Assembly: GCA_964512485.1 (NCBI GenBank) | Contig: CAZEHJ010000097.1 | Coordinates: 1-10,420, forward strand | DNA length: 10,420 nucleotides | Origin: CAZEHJ01 sp964512485 | GTDB lineage: Bacteria > Bacteroidota > Rhodothermia > Rhodothermales > UBA10348 | Direction of reading: 5' to 3' | In this document: positions 1-9,200 of the stretch, piece by piece | How positions within the stretch are numbered: the stretch's first letter is position 1 | Layout: each line of letters begins with the position of its first letter | Made by a program: the position numbers and the translations under genes | The notes under the pieces: model-generated | The model's input: only the letters and a program-made list of their open reading frames with translations | What the model was told of the DNA's origin: nothing | Database searches by the model: none

Positions 1-951
1 GCGGCGATGACCGAGGAAATGGAGCGTGATGAACGCGTTTTCCTGATGGGAGAAGAAGTCGCCGAATACAACGGGGCTTACAAGGTGAGCGAAGGGATGC
101 TGGAGAAGTTTGGCCCCAAACGCATCATCGACACTCCTATTTCGGAAAACGGATTCTGCGGTCTTGGAGTGGGCGCAGCAATGAACGGCCTGCGGCCGAT
201 CATCGAGTTCATGACCTTCAACTTTTCGTTCGTGGCGATTGATCAGATCATAAACAACGCGGCAAAGATCCGCTACATGTCGGGTGGTCAGTTCAATGTG
301 CCCATCGTGTTCCGCGGAGCCAATGGCGCTGCCGGTCAGCTCGCGGCCACGCACAATACATCGACAGAAAGTATTTATTCGACGGTACCTGGCCTGAAAG
401 TCATTGCTCCTTCGAATCCGGACGATGCAAAAGGATTGCTGAAATCGGCGATTCGCGATGACAATCCGGTTCTCTTCATGGAGAGCGAGGTGATGTTTGG
501 TCTCAAGGGCGAGGTGTCCGAGGAAGAGGATTACATCATCCCCATCGGGAAAGCCCGTATTGCGCGCGAAGGTACGGACGTGACAATCGTGGCCCACAGC
601 AAGAGCTACTGGATCGCGATGAAAGTTGCCGAGCGGCTCGAATCAGAAGGATACAGTGCTGAGGTCATCGATCCGCGGACCATCAGACCGCTTGATATCG
701 ATACGATCGTCGAGTCCATCAAGAAGACAAACCGATGTGTGATCATCGACGAGAGCAATCCGTACGCGAGCATATCGTCAGAGATGACGTATCAGATTCA
801 GGAGCGCGCTTTTGATCATCTCGATGCTCCGATTGTTCGGATTACGGCGAAAGATGTACCTGCACCGTACGCCAAGAATCTGATCGAATATTATATGCCT
901 CAGGAAGAGGATGCCTACCAGGCCTGCAAGCGCGTCATGTACGCGAATTAG
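1..951 (+). CDS. pdhB: Pyruvate dehydrogenase E1 component, beta subunit (5'-truncated by window edge)
   Basis: E1 beta binds thiamine diphosphate together with E1 alpha and decarboxylates pyruvate, reductively acetylating the lipoyl arm of E2 in the cytoplasmic pyruvate dehydrogenase complex. The frame is open from base 1. The ATG at 7 is most likely an internal methionine, because family members usually have roughly a dozen more residues before this point. Counting that Met as 1, the sequence shows GEEVAEYNGAYKV near 15-27, the PISENGF segment with the conserved cofactor-activating Glu at 47, an EFMTFNF segment near 67-73, and AATHN with the conserved active-site-region His at 116. The C-terminal transketolase-type domain follows, with IRPLDIDTI near 230 and DVPAPYAKN near 285. 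These motifs match the mitochondrial-like E1 beta type, which argues against a branched-chain 2-oxoacid dehydrogenase. The next gene is E2, as expected for a pdh operon; E1 alpha should lie just outside the window. The stop is TAG at 949-951. Confidence 0.95.
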   Translation, partial: AAMTEEMERDERVFLMGEEVAEYNGAYKVSEGMLEKFGPKRIIDTPISENGFCGLGVGAAMNGLRPIIEFMTFNFSFVAIDQIINNAAKIRYMSGGQFNVPIVFRGANGAAGQLAATHNTSTESIYSTVPGLKVIAPSNPDDAKGLLKSAIRDDNPVLFMESEVMFGLKGEVSEEEDYIIPIGKARIAREGTDVTIVAHSKSYWIAMKVAERLESEGYSAEVIDPRTIRPLDIDTIVESIKKTNRCVIIDESNPYASISSEMTYQIQERAFDHLDAPIVRITAKDVPAPYAKNLIEYYMPQEEDAYQACKRVMYAN

Positions 952-994
952 GGCGATAACCACCGAGGCCTCCAAGCGCGTCTGATTCGCGAAT
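920..994 (+). repeat. Degenerate direct repeat of the pdhB 3' end in the pdhB-pdhC spacer
   Basis: Bases 920-948, the last codons of the E1 beta gene before its stop, recur at 966-994 in the spacer, offset by 46 bp. By eye, 24 of 29 positions match: a shared AGGCCT, one mismatch, a shared CAAGCGCGTC, a diverged 5-base block, and a shared CGCGAAT. The second copy lies after the stop codon and is in a different frame, so it is not coding as it stands. A short tandem duplication followed by drift explains it best. No known function is implied. Confidence 0.75.
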
Positions 995-1043
995 CCAGGC
1001 CGATCCACCACCTCAACCTGAACCGATAAAACGGCGAAAGAAA

Positions 1044-2324
1044 ATGGCTATCCCAGTTGAAATGCCGAAAATGAGCGACACCATGGAAGAGGGTGTTCTC
1101 GCGGCGTGGCTAGTAGAAGAAGGACAGAAGATCTCTGCCGGTGACGTTGTTGCCCAGGTCGAAACCGACAAGGCAACGATGGACCTGGAAGTCTATGACG
1201 ATGGCGTTCTGCTGAAGCAGGTCATCGGAGAGGGTGACGCGGTTCCTATCGGTGGACTCATCGCCATCCTCGGAATGGAAGGAGAAGACATCTCCGCGAT
1301 TCTGGCGTCTTACGAAGGCGGCGCCCCGGCGGCACCAGCAGCNNNNNNNNNNNNNNNNNNNNNNNNNNNNNNNNNNNNNNNNNNNNNNNNNNNNNNNNNN
1401 NNNNNNNNNNNNNNNNNNNNNNNNNNNNNNNNNNNNNNNNNNGAACACGGTATAGACCTGGCGTCTCTGGCAGGATCTGGCCCGGATGGACGGATCATCA
1501 AACGCGATATTGAAGCTGCCGTTGGTGGCACAGCGGCACCTGCCGTAGCGGCGCCTGTTGCGGCACCAGCCCCGGCGCCCGCTCCAACACCGGCTCCAAC
1601 GGCCGCCCCTGTTGCAGCTGCAGACGGAGCCTATGACACTGTCCGGATTTCGCAGATGCGCAAGACCATTGCTCGTCGCCTGGCAGAGAGCAAATTTACC
1701 AATCCGCATTTCTATCTGACCGCAGATATAGATATGGAGCGGGCGATGACGTTCCGCGCCCAGCTCAACGAAAAAGCCGCTGCCCAGGATCTCGGAAAGG
1801 TCTCTTTCAATGATCTGGTCACCAAAGCGTGTGCGTTGGCGCTGAGACAGCATCCGTGGGTCAATGCATCCTGGATGGAGGCGGAAGGAGAGATCAGGCT
1901 GCACCACGATGTGCACGTCGCCATCGCAGTAGCGGTGGATGAGGGGCTGATTACGCCCGTCATCCGGCATGCCGACCGCAAGGGTCTCGCACAGATTGGT
2001 TCTGAGACAAAAGATCTGGCGACCCGGGCGCGCAATAAAGAACTGCAGCCCGATGACTGGTCAGGATCGACCTTCTCGACCAGTAATCTCGGCATGTTCG
2101 GGATCGATCAGTTTACGGCGATTATCAATCCGCCGAACGCCTGTATTCTCGCGATCGGTTCGATCCGGGATGTACCGGTCGTCAAGAACGGCGCGGTAGT
2201 TCCAGGTAAGCAGATGAAGGTTTCGCTCTCGTGCGACCACCGCGTAGTCGACGGTGTGGCGGGCGCTGAATTCCTCGCGACTGTTCGCGGCTATCTCGAA
2301 GATCCAGTTACGATGCTGCTCTAA
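1044..2324 (+). CDS. pdhC: Pyruvate dehydrogenase E2, dihydrolipoamide acetyltransferase (interrupted by an assembly gap)
   Basis: E2 forms the core of the pyruvate dehydrogenase complex and transfers the acetyl group from its lipoyl arm to CoA. Residues 1-80 are a lipoyl domain with the lipoylation motif ETDKATM; Lys43 is encoded at 1170-1172. After the N gap comes the second half of the peripheral subunit-binding domain (EHGIDLASLAGSGPDGRI, from about residue 134), then an Ala/Pro-rich flexible linker, then the catalytic acetyltransferase domain from about residue 200. The active-site motif DHRVVDG lies near the C-terminus, with catalytic His399 and Asp403 when the 100 N are counted as sequence. 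True length is unknown because the gap hides the linker and possibly a second lipoyl domain. The ATG follows a weak GAAAG at 1036-1040. It lies 92 bp behind E1 beta and 12 bp before the phosphoesterase gene. The symbol follows Gram-positive usage; aceF is the E. coli name. Confidence 0.95.
   Translation: MAIPVEMPKMSDTMEEGVLAAWLVEEGQKISAGDVVAQVETDKATMDLEVYDDGVLLKQVIGEGDAVPIGGLIAILGMEGEDISAILASYEGGAPAAPAXXXXXXXXXXXXXXXXXXXXXXXXXXXXXXXXXXEHGIDLASLAGSGPDGRIIKRDIEAAVGGTAAPAVAAPVAAPAPAPAPTPAPTAAPVAAADGAYDTVRISQMRKTIARRLAESKFTNPHFYLTADIDMERAMTFRAQLNEKAAAQDLGKVSFNDLVTKACALALRQHPWVNASWMEAEGEIRLHHDVHVAIAVAVDEGLITPVIRHADRKGLAQIGSETKDLATRARNKELQPDDWSGSTFSTSNLGMFGIDQFTAIINPPNACILAIGSIRDVPVVKNGAVVPGKQMKVSLSCDHRVVDGVAGAEFLATVRGYLEDPVTMLL
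1343..1442. other. Assembly gap, 100 N
   Basis: The run is exactly 100 N, the usual placeholder for a gap of unknown length. The reading frame happens to stay in phase across it, but this has a one-in-three chance of being accidental. It falls in the Ala/Pro linker between the lipoyl and subunit-binding domains. The string CGGCACCAGC occurs just before the gap (1330-1339) and again after it (1561-1570), so linker repeats may have broken the assembly. Confidence 0.97.
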
Positions 2325-2336
2325 GAACTTGAGGGC

Positions 2337-3173
2337 GTGGCAACCGTGACTCGCATCGCGCACATCTCCGATATCCATTTCGGAAAGATTGCACACCGAT
2401 CCGCCGGCTCGTCGGAGGCCGGTTTCCCTGCGATCGTGCAGGCCCTTATCGATGATGTCAACTCAGCAGGAGTAGATCTGGTCGTAGCCAGTGGCGATCT
2501 GACCCAGCGAGCATTCGGCCATCAGTTTCGGGCGGCGCGTCAAATGCTTGACGCATTTGACGCGCCGACGCTCGTCGTCCCCGGAAATCACGATGTCTTC
2601 CCGTGGTGGCGCTTTTTTTCGAGGCTATTCGACCCCCTGCGCAGATACCGGAAGATCATCACGCCAGATCTCGCTCCGTTCGTGCGTCTTGAGGGCGTCG
2701 CGGTCAAGGGAATCAATTCGGCGTTCGGGTGGACTATTCAGGGCGGAAGAATTACGCCTGCTGAACTCGACGAAATTCGGACCGGGTATGACGCTGCCGA
2801 GGCTTCCGATGTGCGCATATTGGTCGTTCATCACCACCTGGCCGAACTACAGGAGATCGGTCGGCACGACATGGCCAAAGGCGCCTCCAAGGCGTTCGCG
2901 GCCGCTCATGCTGCAGGAGTAGGATTGATTTTGAGTGGACACCTGCACGTATCCCACGTAGCTCATGTGAGTGTTCATCCTGGAAAGCATCCTATTGTTA
3001 TCGCCTCGTCGGGGACGTCAACATCGAGCCGAGGAAGAGGCAAGGACAAGGCGACGAACTACTACAATCTCGTCGACGTGGCTGCCGGTTCACTGAGGAT
3101 AACTGAACGCAAACACGACCCCGTAGCAGCTCGCTTCGTTGAATCAGGCCATAAGGAGTTCGATCTGAATTGA
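2337..3173 (+). CDS. Metallophosphoesterase, class III cyclic-nucleotide phosphodiesterase (CpdA)-like
   Basis: This is a calcineurin-like dinuclear-metal phosphoesterase of 278 residues with no signal peptide or membrane segment, so probably cytoplasmic. The metal-binding motifs appear in the expected order: D12-x-H14 (SDIHFG), GD at 53-54 followed by LTQRA, GNHD at 83-86, a VVHHHL block at 163-168, and GHLH at 201-204. The set and spacing fit class III cyclic-nucleotide phosphodiesterases such as CpdA, but the substrate cannot be read from sequence; cyclic nucleotides, phospholipid headgroups or other phosphodiesters are all possible. The start is GTG at 2337, 12 bp after the E2 stop. A second in-frame GTG at 2346 is also possible: the only SD-like element, GAGG at 2331-2334, is 2 nt from the first start and 11 nt from the second. 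The close spacing suggests co-transcription with pdhC. It converges on the giant gene, 45 bp apart. Confidence 0.88.
   Translation: MATVTRIAHISDIHFGKIAHRSAGSSEAGFPAIVQALIDDVNSAGVDLVVASGDLTQRAFGHQFRAARQMLDAFDAPTLVVPGNHDVFPWWRFFSRLFDPLRRYRKIITPDLAPFVRLEGVAVKGINSAFGWTIQGGRITPAELDEIRTGYDAAEASDVRILVVHHHLAELQEIGRHDMAKGASKAFAAAHAAGVGLILSGHLHVSHVAHVSVHPGKHPIVIASSGTSTSSRGRGKDKATNYYNLVDVAAGSLRITERKHDPVAARFVESGHKEFDLN
2533..2567. repeat. Perfect 15-bp inverted repeat with 5-nt loop inside the phosphoesterase gene
   Basis: The left arm CGGCGCGTCAAATGC (2533-2547) and right arm GCATTTGACGCGCCG (2553-2567) are exact reverse complements, separated by TTGAC. The element encodes roughly residues 66-77, between the GD and GNHD motifs, and the protein still reads as a normal family member there. 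A competing 7-bp hairpin is also possible: GCGTCAA (2537-2543) with TTGACGC (2548-2554), loop ATGC. TTGACGC recurs at 2557-2563. There is no T-run, so it is not a standard intrinsic terminator. Confidence 0.9.
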
Positions 3174-3218
3174 CGTGTTGCCTGGCCTCGTGGCGGTACG
3201 CCCGTCCGGCCGCTGGTC

Positions 3219-6200
3219 CTACCTGGCGATGACAAAGGTCTTCGAGCGCCGGGTTTCCCGCGTCACACCCCTGAACGTGGTCCGCATCAGATACATACCT
3301 GATGACACCAGCCCCAAGCGCGTAGTCAACTCATGATTCTGGACGGAGGACGTGAAGTCGAATGTCTCCTGCGAAATCCTTCTACCCGTCACATCAAATA
3401 CCTCGATAGCAAGCGTTCCCGGCTCCGGGATATCGACTTTCATTGCTGGATTCGTTCGGGCCGGATTGGGATAGATGGAGTGCAGCACGAACGATTCAGG
3501 AGCCACAGACTGCTCCTGATCGTTTGTCGCGTCGATTGCGTTGTGGAGCGTGCCGTCTGCTGTCAAAACGGCGCTTGTCAAGTCGTGGTACACCATGAAA
3601 AGCGAGAGGCCATCCGGTAGCGAATCTATCTGAAACTTCGAAAACGACTCGCCGCCGGTGGGGGTCTGAATCCGGAATGCGGACGAGAAATCAGTTGTCG
3701 AGATTTCCTGTGAAAAACTTCGGCCTGTCAGGTCGTGCGCGAAGGTCCGCGCGGTGGGCCACATTTCCGTAACCGTGAGCTCCGATTCGGGAGATCCCAG
3801 ATTGGCCACTATGAGCCCATTCTGGATTGGCATCGGAGGGGAGAATACGATTGCCGGAATCCCTGGCAGGTTGTTTCCCAGTACCAAATACGTCAGTTGG
3901 TCCGGCTGCATTGATACCTGGTCAGTTGCGAGAAGGCCAGCGACCCGTGGCTCGCCATGACCGGAAATCGTGATCAGAACACCATCGTTCTGAAGAGCGC
4001 TTTCAGAAATGGGAATTGCGTCTGATGCGCTGCGCTGAGAGACATCCGAAAGCCACAATTCTTCATTGATAAAGATGTCGATGTCAGGAGTTGAAGCCTC
4101 CACCCAGTCGTCTGCAAACTGTATGAAGGATCGACCGCCGTTTCTCGTCGTAAGTCCAGGAGATATGCGCAATCCCCGCGGAGACAGTCCCTCTGTCAAG
4201 ATGGCGCTCCGGAGCTCACTGCTGGAGGAGAAGACATCTGTTTCCCAGCGCCCACCGGCTTTTCCCGTGGGGTAGGTCAATAGCGTGACAGCAGCTTCAC
4301 CTGCACTTTCAGCAGAAGCGCTGAGTGAGAAGGGTTGCGCGTTCGCAAAATTGACCGAGCTCGTGAGCGTCCAGGAAAACAGGTCGGTATCCTGAACGAT
4401 GGTGCTACCGATTGTCGAAGGAAGACCAGTTTCGATTACCGGTTCGTGATCGAACTGCTCAACCTGAAATGCCGAAGTAGCAAGCAACGGCTCAGTGAAA
4501 GTCAGGTCGAGAATTTCGGCTTTGGAAACTGATCCAACAGGGAATGAGGTTGAACCTGTAAACCCACCGGAAACAGTCATATTGACCGGACCTACGACCC
4601 AGGAAGAGGGGTGCCGGTCAATGGAAACACCCAATTCCAACTGCAAAACAGGATTGTCGAGGACTATGAGTCCTGAATTTAAACCTATTGATCCTGTTAC
4701 ACGCAGGGTACTTCCAGCAGGTCCGCGGAAGACGGCCGCTGTAGATGACGAGACTGCCGTTCGATCCAAATGCGCAAAAACCAACTCTTCAGAATCGAAT
4801 CGAATCTCTTGATTTCCTCCCGTCATAGAAAGAGACGTGGATGAATCCCAGCGGCCCCCGATGACCAAGTCTCCGGCCGTTGTGAATGACAGGGCCTGCA
4901 TATTTCCGTTCACCACGGAGTTACCGGCTATCATCAAGAGCGTGTTTCCGTTGATGACGGCGGAAGGACCGACAAACAGAGAATCACCGGAAGCAATATT
5001 GGCCGGAGGATCTGAGAATACGGTTCCTCCCAATACTTCGAACGACCGGCTGGCAGTAAGCGAATTGCCCGTCATATTTAGCGATGATCCATCTGTACCA
5101 TGGACGATCAACACACCAACATTTCGGGTGGCGTGGAGCACGAGATCCGCTGTTGTGTTGGCGATGGCGCTTCCAAGGTCCATTTCAAGCGAATCGACCT
5201 GAATCCCGGAGGGAAAGAACGAATCTGAGAGAGTAACCGATCCGGTAAGCGGTCTGGCGAACAGGTTTATACTTGATGCAGTCGTGAAGCTGCCGCCACC
5301 CGAGAAGGAAGCTCGAGTATCAGTGTCTATCTCAAGAAATCCTAAACTACTGTTCTCCCCGAAGCTCACATCGGCCGACCCCCAATCCAACTCTCCATTC
5401 CAGACAATCGCTGTGCCTGAAATACTCAGGTTCTGTTGCATCGCGATTCTGTTGACAGTTGTGCCGGTGTTGCCTGCCAGAACAACCAGATTTCTGATTC
5501 CGGAAGCCACGGGAGGAATTTCAAATCCCGAATTCAGGATTGAGGCTAGGAAGTTTCGATCCACGCCTGTCTGGCTGCCGTCGTCCAGATCATAGGCCAG
5601 ATCGATCTCACCCAGAAAAGTCGGAGCATGCGATAGCGTTCCTGAACCGCGGCGGACGATTTGAGCCCCACCGGCCAGAATAATTTCTCCTGCGTTATTC
5701 GTTCCCAGGTGAGCCCCTTCCTGTCCAAAAACCAACCGTTTGTTAACCTGTAGGGGTGATGACCCGGGCACGAAAGACGTACCTTTTTCCAGTCGAAGGG
5801 CATCGATATGAACGGTTCCCGAGATTTGCACAGGCGCTTCCGTACCGCTGGAAAGGACGATTTCTCCAATTTGTCGGTCGGAGAATGGAAAGAGATCGTC
5901 GGTAATATCCAGGGAAGAGTTCGTAGTGATCTCTTCGTAGGAAACGTCTCCCAATATCGAAGCATCCTGTATGCTTAATACCGGGGAATCATTTCCCGTC
6001 AGAACGAGATCTGTTGAGCCCAGGCTTACGTTTCCGTTCCCGATGGTGACCTGACCGTTCGGCACAATAACAGCATGATTGGCGGAAGCCGAGGCCTGCT
6101 CGAAGGTGATAGTGCCTGCCAACGGATTCAGATCCAGGTTCGCAAAATCCAGAGACAGGGGGGCGGCAAGTGCCACGGATGATGACCCGGATATTGTGAC

Positions 6201-9200
6201 GCGAGCTGTGCCCGCAGACTGATCTCCCTGAAACTGTGTGCCAGCATGGGCCCAGCGAGCTTCAATCAGGGAAAGATGAGATCCGCCGAGTCGGAGGATT
6301 CCTGACTCGCTAGTCAGAGCGCTGGAAATGGAAAGATCGTTCTGAAGAAAGACATCAGCGTTCTCCCCAACCATTCGGATTCTTGGAATCGTTGCGGCTG
6401 CAGACAACGTCGTGTTGTTACGAAACACCAGATATCCGTCCGCTACTTCAGCGTCATTCAACGTCCAGACGGAAAGCGGTTGGACTGAGGCAGCCGTTTG
6501 GCCGGCGAAATCGAATTGGCTGCCAGCACCAAGAGAGACGTTTGCTGATCCCACAGAGAAATTGAACGCTCCTGACGCTGGGTTCATCAATACCTTCGTG
6601 CCGAGCGCCAGAGAGGATCCGTCATCGAGTGTAAGAGATTCGGAAACCTCAAGAGTTTCAGAGCCGTCCAGTGTAACAGAGCCGGACTCGATTTGAAAAG
6701 ACCGAACATTTTTCAGATCGGTGACCTGATAGTCTGAGCCGCTGAACTGGAGTGCGTCGACAGAGCCTGTTGCTTGACCCTGCAGAGATCCTGAGCCACG
6801 TAATTCCAGCGAAGGCAGGGAGCCTGCGATTCGATTTACTGTATTTGCTCCGGTCAGGATGATATTGGGAATCTGGAACAGTGCGTTGCTTTCCACTATC
6901 AAAGACCCAGAAATCGACCGAGGAAGTGTTGACGACAGACCGAACAGGGGCGGCGTGTTCAGGCCATCCGTGGCAGCAATGGTTAAGTGCCGTACCGGTC
7001 CATATTCGAAATATGGATTGACCGAAGGGAATCCTGAAACGGTACCGGCGATAGACAAATCAATTGGTGTACTCTCAGGATTGAGACCCGGAAGATTATT
7101 CGTTGAGATGCTTCCACTGAACATCTCGCCATCAATATTCAGGGCCAAATCAATTGCGGTTGATGTGAGAAACCGGAGCCAAGCCGAGTCAACATCGAGG
7201 ATTCCGGATTCGAGGAAGAGAGAGCGTCCCAGTTTGGCTTCAGCTCCCGAGTACGTCAATGCAGAAGTGACATCGTCCAGTTGCACATGCAGGTCCTGAA
7301 TAATTCCCGTGCCAGACCAGGAAGCACTTATTCCGCGAATGGTTACTCGTCCACCCGTGGTGCCCGTGACTTCTCCATCGACACCGATTGAAGGAGAGGT
7401 ACCCGAAGATCCGAGGACGAGACTGCTGGCAGCCAGATCAAGGGTTGCGCCTACCGAGACCGTCAAAGAGTTAGCCACAGAAAATGATTGATTGCCGGTC
7501 ACGGTCACAACAACCTGGTCTCCGGCAACCTGCCAGTCCCGAAAGGAAAACGCGGGATCGACTGCAAGTGGTCCCGTTCCCTCGAGCCGGAGCACGGCAT
7601 CTGAAACAGAAGCCGTTGCAGGTGAGATATCAGCTCCAGATTGCGCAATCAATATGGCATTGGAACCCATACTGAAGACCGACCCGCCGATTGACGTGCT
7701 CCCGGCACCACTCAGCGTGCTCCCATCGCCGATACTCAGCCCGCCAGCGGTAAAGGTCAAATCTCCCAACACGTCAATACGCATATTATCCGGGAACGAG
7801 ATATTACCCGAAATCTGCTCAAGAGTACCATTAATGACCGTATTACCGGGAAAAGAGAGAGCCGATCCCCGCATATAGATGCTTGGGAGCACAAGAGTTG
7901 TTTCGGTGCCGGAAGACAGGATGGATGACTGCTCCACAACAATCCTTGACGATTCCGAAAAAGTAAATGATCCCGGAATTGAGGTGAGGTCTGAACGGAG
8001 GCGGAGCACGGCATCTGGTTCCAGGTTCAAAACACCTCCACTGAGAACCAACGCGTCTGAAATACCAATATCTCCATTCAGATTGGTCAAGCCACCTGCC
8101 TGCAACCAATTGAACGACTTCCACAGGCTTGGCGTTACTGAATTAACAGTGTGATTGGCGCCAGAGAATATCAGGTCAGTCTGGTGAAGTGTGGAGGAGG
8201 AAGCTCCGAGTGTCAGGGTTGACGAGATCTGAATGCTCGTCCCGGAACCCGCATTCACTCCCGCTGACGACAGGTCCATATTGTTCAATGCCGCAAGGGC
8301 AGCTGAATCGTCGAGTGTTATCTGGTTTGACTGGCTGGTCAAAAAAGTACCACAAGACAGAGTACTGGAAGTCGTGACAGTAAGATTGGCATTCTCCAGC
8401 ATGCAATCATTGGTTACTGCGGCTGTTCCAATTACGCTCAACGTCGAGTTCGTTGCCGCCAGCGACGACAGCGTGGAATTGGATGACAGCGACGCGCTGC
8501 TGGCGTTGACGAATTCAATTCCCAGATCAATAGTACCCCCTAGTACGGAGAAAAACGCTTCAGACAGTCTAAAAACAGCATTATTGGCGGTTAACACCCC
8601 TTGCGTCAATGTGAGACCCGAAGCGGAGGGTGAAACTGAAGATGCAATGCTCAGGGACCCTCCGTCCACCCGCAGTGAAGAGGGAAAGGAAGCATCAGAT
8701 GAGGAGATGAAGCCTGAGAGTCCGGATGTTAGAGACAAGGCATTCGAGATTTCGATGTCGGCAAATGTTATCTGCGACCCGGAAACCGGACTGATCTCCA
8801 GTGAGCCGCCTCCTGAAATACTCACTGCTCCCGACAAGGTGAGCGGACTTCCAGTTATCGAAGCGGTTTCGGATACTGTGATGGAAGCAGAGTCAGTGTC
8901 GGCATTGCTGACCGTGAAGGTGTTCTGACCGTGATCCAGAAGGCCGGAAAGAGTAAAAAGGGCTCCGCTGGCATCGGAAGAAGCTAATAGAACAGGTGCC
9001 TGTGTCCTTAAGACGGAGGACACATCAAGCGAACCATTCACGGTCGTAGCGCTTGAAAACAGGGTTTCGCCGCCTGAAATCGTCAAATCCAGCTCGCCCG
9101 ACTGCTCGTAAACCAATGATTCCAGCGTCTGGACACCGGTACCAGCGAGAGTGATCTGAGCTCGACCGGATCCGAAGATGCGTGCTGAGAGACTGAGGTT

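Noticed and set aside
1110..1970. Long open frame on the - strand across the E2 gene
   Set aside because: It is antisense to a strongly conserved E2 gene, runs through the N gap, and has an atypical Arg/Cys-rich translation.
2533..2567. The palindrome as an integron attC site, chromosomal parS/dif site, or insertion-sequence end
   Set aside because: It has none of the attC R'/R'' core sequences or extrahelical bases, does not match the parS consensus I know, is not flanked by target duplications, and the protein reads through without an insertion.
3174..3218. Bidirectional terminator between the convergent genes
   Set aside because: Only a 4-bp stem with a 3-nt loop (GGCG at 3192-3195, CGCC at 3199-3202) is visible, with no T-run on either strand. 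It is GC-rich, but a terminator cannot be supported.
8233..8928. Long open frame on the + strand (231 codons) antisense to the giant gene
   Set aside because: It lies wholly inside the giant gene, whose signal peptide, repeats and sorting domain are clear. Its translation has no recognisable domain, and the Ser/Gly-rich codon use of the real strand tends to leave the opposite strand open.
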